In this document: positions 5,946 through 8,482 of the stretch, one piece after another | How positions within the stretch are numbered: the stretch's first letter is position 1 | How the letters are laid out: each line of letters starts with the position of its first letter | Source: Sandaracinobacteroides sp964394815 | GTDB lineage: Bacteria; Pseudomonadota; Alphaproteobacteria; Sphingomonadales; Sphingomonadaceae | NCBI GenBank assembly: GCA_964394815.1 | Contig: CAYMZC010000112.1 | Coordinates: 1-8,482 of the forward strand | Direction of reading: 5' to 3' | Length of the DNA stretch: 8,482 bases | Translations under genes and position numbers: made by a program | The notes under the pieces: model-generated | Told to the model about the DNA's origin: nothing | Databases searched by the model: none | Seen by the model: only the letters and a program-made list of their open reading frames with translations

Positions 5946-6743
5946 ATGCAGAACAGGCAGAGCGGGCGCAGGCGTCGCGGTAGCGGCGGAGCCAACCCTC
6001 GCCCGATGGGCCAGCCCATGGGCGGTCAGGGTGCGAACCGGCTCGAAGTCCGGGTTCGCGGCAACGCCCACCAGCTTCTCGAAAAATACAAGCAGCTCGC
6101 CCGGGATGCCCACCAGTCCGGCGACCGCGTGGCGACCGAATATTATCTTCAGCACGCCGATCATTATTTCCGCGTGCTGAATGACACCCGAATCCGCCAG
6201 GAAGAGATGCGCGCCCGCAGAGGCATGTTCGACCAGTATGAGGAAGACATGACGGGCGGCGAGGCGGACGCCCAGAACAGTGGCGACGGAAATGAGGAAA
6301 GCGGCGAGCCCCAGGCGGATCGTGCGCGCCCCGACCGCCCCGAGCGGCAGGATCGGGACCGCCGCCAGCGTGACGGCGGCCGCGCCGAGCGCGGGGAGCG
6401 CACCGACCGCCCCGAGCGTGCAGAGCGCCCCGAGCGGGAGGAGGGCGATGGTGGCCGTCGTCAGCGTGCCCGCCACGATGAGCAGACAGGGGAACGCGAC
6501 ACGCAGGCTCCCGAATCGCGGCGTGTTCGCCCGCGTGCGGCCGTCCAGCCCGTGAGCGACGGCGAAGCCGCGCTGGTCGCCTTTGGCGGTGTGCCCGTGC
6601 GCGAGGATAGCCAACGCGATGATGCCGGATCCGCAGCCGTGGCGCCGCGCGAAGCCGAAGCGGTCGCCGAGGAAGAGCCCGCGCCGCGCAAGCGTCCGCG
6701 CGGCCGTCCGCGCAAGGTCGAGGCGACACCCGTCGACGGCTGA
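5946..6743 (+). CDS. DUF4167 domain-containing protein with charged tail and AT-hook-like C-terminus
   Basis: The DUF4167 family is found in alphaproteobacteria and, as far as I know, has no established function. The 265-residue protein opens with a basic Arg/Gly-rich stretch (RQSGRRRRGSGG). The conserved DUF4167 core follows at about 31-80, including RGNAHQLLEKYKQLARDA and TEYYLQHADHYFRVLND. Residues ~100-125 are acidic, and ~126-190 are an Arg/Asp/Glu/Pro-rich, probably disordered segment with repeated DRPER units. It ends in RKRPRGRPRK (248-257), which contains the AT-hook core RGRP. Such composition suggests nucleic-acid binding, but that is inference. I chose the ATG at 5946 because MQNRQSGRRRR matches how family members begin. 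The frame stays open upstream to 5742, with possible starts such as ATG 5901, and the Shine-Dalgarno sequence is weak. Position after prmC is common for this family. Confidence 0.9.
   Translation: MQNRQSGRRRRGSGGANPRPMGQPMGGQGANRLEVRVRGNAHQLLEKYKQLARDAHQSGDRVATEYYLQHADHYFRVLNDTRIRQEEMRARRGMFDQYEEDMTGGEADAQNSGDGNEESGEPQADRARPDRPERQDRDRRQRDGGRAERGERTDRPERAERPEREEGDGGRRQRARHDEQTGERDTQAPESRRVRPRAAVQPVSDGEAALVAFGGVPVREDSQRDDAGSAAVAPREAEAVAEEEPAPRKRPRGRPRKVEATPVDG
6331..6418 (+). repeat. In-frame 16-bp direct repeat in the DUF4167 tail
   Basis: CCGACCGCCCCGAGCG occurs at 6331-6346 and again at 6403-6418, exactly 72 bases (24 codons) apart. A shortened copy, GCGCCCCGAGCG, is at 6426-6437. The copies encode DRPER and AERPER repeats. 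Such low-complexity tracts are prone to length change by slippage or recombination. Confidence 0.7.
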
Positions 6744-6774
6744 GCGTCGCGTCTGCCAGCACAGTTACTGGCGC

Positions 6775-6787
6775 GGAGGGCGCATTG
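6775..6787 (+). promoter_or_regulatory. Strong ribosome-binding site fixing a TTG start
   Basis: GGAGGG at 6775-6780 lies four bases before a TTG at 6785. It is the best Shine-Dalgarno sequence in this gap and supports initiation at the rare TTG codon. The next in-frame ATG (6854) would cut off the N-terminal region. Confidence 0.65.
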
Positions 6788-7384
6788 AGCGGCAAGCCGG
6801 AACCGTCCGTCCAGGTGCCGGAAGGCTTCGATAGCCTTGCAGCCGCCGAAGCCATGCTGTGGCGCCGGCTGGAGCATGCCCTGTCTGATCGTGGCGCACC
6901 CTGGCGCACCCCTGTTCTTGCCACCGTTCGTGAGGATGGCGCCGCTGATGCGCGCACTCTGGTGCTGCGCGCGGTCGATGCCTCGGCACGGCGGCTCATG
7001 GTCCACAGCGATTCCCGTGCCGGGAAGCTGCGAGACATTGCCGCCCAGCCGCGCGTGACCATGGTCTTCTACGATCCCGGAGCGCAGCTTCAGGCGCGCC
7101 TGCACGGAATAGCGAATGTCGTTGATGCAGGGCCCCTCGTGAAGGCTGCATGGGCGCGTGTACCAGATGCAGCGCGGCGGAATTACCGTGGCATGCTGCC
7201 GCCGGGGGCTGCCCAGCCCGGGCCTATGGCATCGCTCTCAGGATCGGGCGAAGAGAATTTCGCCTTGATCGGGGTGCAGGTTTTCGAGGCCGATCTGCTG
7301 TGGGTCGGGAATGCGGCGCATCTGCGCTGCCGGTTCCGCTGGCCGGCCCATGGTGACACTGAAGCGGCGTGGGTCAGCCCCTGA
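6785..7384 (+). CDS. Pyridoxamine 5'-phosphate oxidase-family FMN-binding protein
   Basis: This 199-residue protein has the split-barrel flavin-binding fold of the pyridoxamine-phosphate oxidase superfamily. The clearest part is ARTLVLRAVD followed by LMVHSDSRAGKLRDI and PRVTMVFYDP (about 57-98), which corresponds to the FMN-binding strands R-x-V-L-L-R and SRKxxxL of PdxH. ARLHGIANVV follows, and a C-terminal barrel strand region (ENFALIGVQVFEADLLWV) is visible. It ends in AAWVSP and lacks the C-terminal Arg-Leu-x-Pro that is usual in true PdxH, so it is probably an Alr4036-like general FMN-binding member rather than the vitamin B6 enzyme. The substrate is unknown. It starts with TTG behind a strong GGAGGG, 41 bases after the DUF4167 stop, so co-transcription is possible. 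It converges on the minus-strand gene at 7403 with an 18-base gap. Confidence 0.88.
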   Translation: MSGKPEPSVQVPEGFDSLAAAEAMLWRRLEHALSDRGAPWRTPVLATVREDGAADARTLVLRAVDASARRLMVHSDSRAGKLRDIAAQPRVTMVFYDPGAQLQARLHGIANVVDAGPLVKAAWARVPDAARRNYRGMLPPGAAQPGPMASLSGSGEENFALIGVQVFEADLLWVGNAAHLRCRFRWPAHGDTEAAWVSP

Positions 7385-7402
7385 GGCGAGGCTGGCCGGA
7401 TT

Positions 7403-7699
7403 TCACGGGCGCTCGATATCGTCGATGGACTCGGGCGCGTCATCCGCGCCGCTTGCATGCGAGAAGAAGACAAGCCCCATGAGGGCTGCCGCCAGCATCA
7501 GCGAGCCGATGACGGCAAGCGAGATGGCCACGATAAAGTGGAAGGGCAGTGGTGTGCCCGTCGCGTGAAGCCAGGAAAATGCCAGCACGAGAACAAGAAG
7601 GGTGGCTGCCAGCATCAGCTGCATGAGCCGTACGAAGCGTCGTTTCGCCTCCGCCATGCGCTCTGCATGGGTGGCCTGTGTCTTTGATGGGATGGTCAT
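7403..7699 (-). CDS. Small two-helix membrane protein, hypothetical
   Basis: I do not recognise a named family. The 98-residue product has a basic, soluble N-terminus (to KRRFVRL, ~25). Two hydrophobic segments follow, at ~26-44 (LAATLLVLVLAFSWL) and ~53-80 (FIVAISLAVIGSLMLAAAL), then a short acidic C-tail (DDAPESIDDIE). By the positive-inside rule the basic N-terminus is likely cytoplasmic, making a helical hairpin with both ends inside. The start is uncertain: the ATG at 7699 has AAGGG directly against it and lies in a hairpin, while Met15 (codon starting at 7657) precedes the more typical AEAKRRFVRL and would give 84 residues. It is convergent with the FMN-binding gene and divergent from the CBS gene. 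It is a real gene rather than a shadow because no plus-strand gene competes and the membrane pattern is coherent. Confidence 0.75.
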   Translation of the reverse strand: MTIPSKTQATHAERMAEAKRRFVRLMQLMLAATLLVLVLAFSWLHATGTPLPFHFIVAISLAVIGSLMLAAALMGLVFFSHASGADDAPESIDDIERP

Positions 7700-7706
7700 C
7701 CCTTTT
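7689..7706 (+). promoter_or_regulatory. Short hairpin over the start of the minus-strand membrane gene
   Basis: GGGAT (7689-7693), loop GGTC, ATCCC (7698-7702), then TTTT (7703-7706). Read on the plus strand it looks like a very short terminator. Read on the minus strand it would fold the AAGGG and the ATG at 7699 into a stem. With only 5 bp it could be chance. Confidence 0.3.
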
Positions 7707-7762
7707 CATTCGGCCTGTTTTGGGTGACATTCAAGGCGGGAGAGCAAATGGGAGGAGCGGAG

Positions 7763-8191
7763 ATGGGCATAGCAGCCATCCTGCAGGACAAGGGTTCCGA
7801 GGTCGTGACCGTCGGGCCCGACTCAAGCATTTCGGAAATCATCGCCGAACTGACGGCGCGGCGCATTGGGGCCGTGCTGGTTATGACAGGCGAGTCGGTT
7901 GTGGGCGTGGTGTCGGAGCGTGACGTCGTTCGCGGGCTCGCCGCGCATCGCGGCGACGTGCTCTCGCTGAAGGCGAAGGAGATCATGACGGCGCCGGTCA
8001 TCACCATAAGCCCCGCAGATTCGGTTCCGCATGCCATGGAATTGATGACCGGACGGCGGATTCGGCATCTTCCGGTCATGGAATCGGGTCGTCTCGTGGG
8101 CCTCGTATCCATCGGTGATCTCGTGAAGCGCCGAATCGAGGAAGTGGAGCAGGAAGCTTCCGCCTTGAAGGATTATATATCCGCCGGTTGA
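7763..8191 (+). CDS. Tandem CBS-domain protein
   Basis: CBS pairs (Bateman modules) bind adenosyl ligands such as AMP, ATP or SAM and usually report energy state. This 142-residue protein is essentially nothing but one pair. CBS1 runs about 10-60 (VVTVGPDSSISEIIAEL, IGAVLVM, VVGVVSERDVVR) and CBS2 about 74-124 (MTAPVITISPADSVPHAMEL, RHLPVMESGRLVGLVSIGDLV). A short charged helix, EEVEQEASALKDYI, closes it. No catalytic domain is attached, so any partner is unknown. I chose the ATG at 7763 because GGAGGAG (7751-7757) sits five bases upstream and family members begin with wording like MGIAAILQDKG. The ATG at 7748, with its own GGGAG, and a GTG at 7724 are in frame and would add 5 or 13 residues. 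No terminator with a T-run follows. Confidence 0.92.
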   Translation: MGIAAILQDKGSEVVTVGPDSSISEIIAELTARRIGAVLVMTGESVVGVVSERDVVRGLAAHRGDVLSLKAKEIMTAPVITISPADSVPHAMELMTGRRIRHLPVMESGRLVGLVSIGDLVKRRIEEVEQEASALKDYISAG

Positions 8192-8197
8192 AACTTT

Positions 8198-8237
8198 GCG
8201 GAAATTGCGTATAAAGAAGCTTCGACGACGTTTCCGC
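8198..8237. repeat. 7-bp inverted repeat downstream of the CBS gene
   Basis: GCGGAAA (8198-8204) and TTTCCGC (8231-8237) are perfect complements around 26 bases that include the palindrome GAAGCTTC (8216-8223). It starts seven bases after the CBS stop. It could act in 3'-end formation of the CBS transcript, but there is no T-run, only A-rich sequence after it. Confidence 0.35.
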
Positions 8238-8277
8238 GCAAAATGCAAAAAAACGCAAGGATGCCGGAAAATAGCTG

Positions 8278-8306
8278 TTGACGGTTCGGGGCTGCACCGC
8301 CATATG
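8278..8306 (+). promoter_or_regulatory. Probable sigma-70 promoter with A-rich upstream tracts
   Basis: TTGACG (8278-8283) matches five of six bases of the -35 consensus. After a 17-base spacer comes CATATG (8301-8306), a partial -10 match. Upstream are an A7 run (8247-8253) and GGAAAATAG (8266-8274), which look like UP-element sequence in an otherwise GC-rich genome. A strong stable-RNA promoter is the natural reading. It reads rightward, away from the CBS gene. Confidence 0.5.
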
Positions 8307-8313
8307 CCGCCTC

Positions 8314-8482
8314 CGCAGTCGACGCCGACTTCGGAGCTTCTCCGGAAGCCCTGAAGAAAGCGCCGGATCCCGACAGACCGGAAGGTTTGTCCTGGTGTCA
8401 GCCGATACCGGGAAGGGATTTCTGCCCCGCTTTTTCTCATTGTTGGTTTATATGAAGGGACATGTGGACGGCGGTGCCACGA
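8314..8482 (+). other. Putative 16S rRNA operon leader (partial, runs off the window)
   Basis: Nothing here reads as a convincing protein. The stretch begins about seven bases after the -10 at 8301 and carries a bulged hairpin (8329-8348) and two abutting hairpins (8372-8391, 8392-8411). It then has CGCTTTTTCTCA (8428-8439), which matches 9 of 12 positions of the rrn boxA antitermination consensus YGCTCTTTRACA, followed by ATTGTTGG. GAAGGGACATGTGGACGGCG (8454-8473) resembles pre-16S leader sequence I recall from sphingomonads. If so, the 16S gene begins a short distance beyond 8482. The alternative is the 5' end of a coding gene: the ATG at 8452 would read MKGHVDGGAT. Confidence 0.5.
8372..8411 (+). 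repeat. Two abutting 20-base hairpins in the right-end leader
   Basis: GACAGACC (8372-8379), a GGAA tetraloop of GNRA type, then GGTTTGTC (8384-8391) forms an 8-bp stem with one G-U pair. Immediately next, CTGGTGTC (8392-8399), loop AGCC, then GATACCGG (8404-8411) forms another 8-bp stem with two G-U pairs. The G-U pairs fold only as plus-strand RNA, which supports a transcribed, structured leader rather than a DNA operator. Confidence 0.5.

Noticed and set aside
5748..6614. 288-residue minus-strand frame with hydrophobic segments resembling a membrane protein
   Set aside because: The hydrophobic Leu/Gly/Ala/Val runs are the reverse-strand reading of the Arg/Asp/Glu/Pro codons of the DUF4167 tail. 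The DUF4167 frame is clearly the real one.
6755..6772. GCCAG/CTGGC hairpin as a terminator after the DUF4167 gene
   Set aside because: The stem is only 5 bp, no T-run follows, and it sits just before the ribosome-binding site of the next gene.
5944..7062. 372-residue minus-strand open frame
   Set aside because: It is antisense to DUF4167 and the FMN-binding gene, Arg-rich and without motifs.
8329..8348. Hairpin CTTCGGAG-CTT-CTCCGGAAG as an intrinsic terminator of the CBS gene
   Set aside because: It has no T-run and lies downstream of the putative promoter at 8278, so it more likely belongs to the right-end leader.
1..8482. CRISPR array, tRNA, insertion sequence, prophage or defence genes
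   Set aside because: I saw no regularly spaced repeats, cloverleaf sequences, transposase or phage motifs on either strand. The gene content is mainly housekeeping.

Overview
The window is a high-GC stretch of bacterial chromosome made mostly of housekeeping genes. Gene content and order (pal end, ispG, hisS, prfA, prmC, then a DUF4167 gene), plus the wording of the Pal, HisRS and DUF4167 proteins, point to an alphaproteobacterium, most likely of the order Sphingomonadales. This placement is inferred from remembered family sequences, not from a search.

Layout. Bases 1-5692 hold a tight plus-strand run: the 3' end of pal, ispG (isoprenoid precursor synthesis), a GNAT acetyltransferase, a small SMR-family exporter, hisS (histidyl-tRNA synthetase), prfA (release factor 1) and prmC (the methyltransferase that modifies the release-factor GGQ glutamine). 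Stop and start codons overlap at pal/ispG, GNAT/SMR, hisS/prfA and prfA/prmC, so most of this is probably one or two operons with translational coupling. The prfA-prmC pair puts a translation factor next to its modifying enzyme.

Bases 5693-5945 are a 253-base gap. It contains a perfect 11-bp inverted repeat enclosing two smaller nested helices and is preceded by another hairpin. Next come a DUF4167 gene (5946-6743), with a conserved N-terminal core and a highly charged Arg/Asp/Glu/Pro tail ending in an AT-hook-like motif, and a TTG-initiated gene for a pyridoxamine-phosphate-oxidase-like flavoprotein (6785-7384). A small two-helix membrane protein is encoded convergently on the minus strand (7403-7699). 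Divergent from it is a short protein with tandem CBS domains (7763-8191).

The last 290 bases have no supported gene. They hold A-rich tracts, a good -35/-10 pair, tandem hairpins and a boxA-like sequence. My reading is that the window ends in the promoter and leader of a ribosomal RNA operon whose 16S gene lies just beyond the right edge.

I found no CRISPR array, insertion sequence, prophage, tRNA, toxin-antitoxin pair or defence system. The least-explained items are the structured element upstream of DUF4167, the DUF4167 protein itself, and the putative rrn leader.
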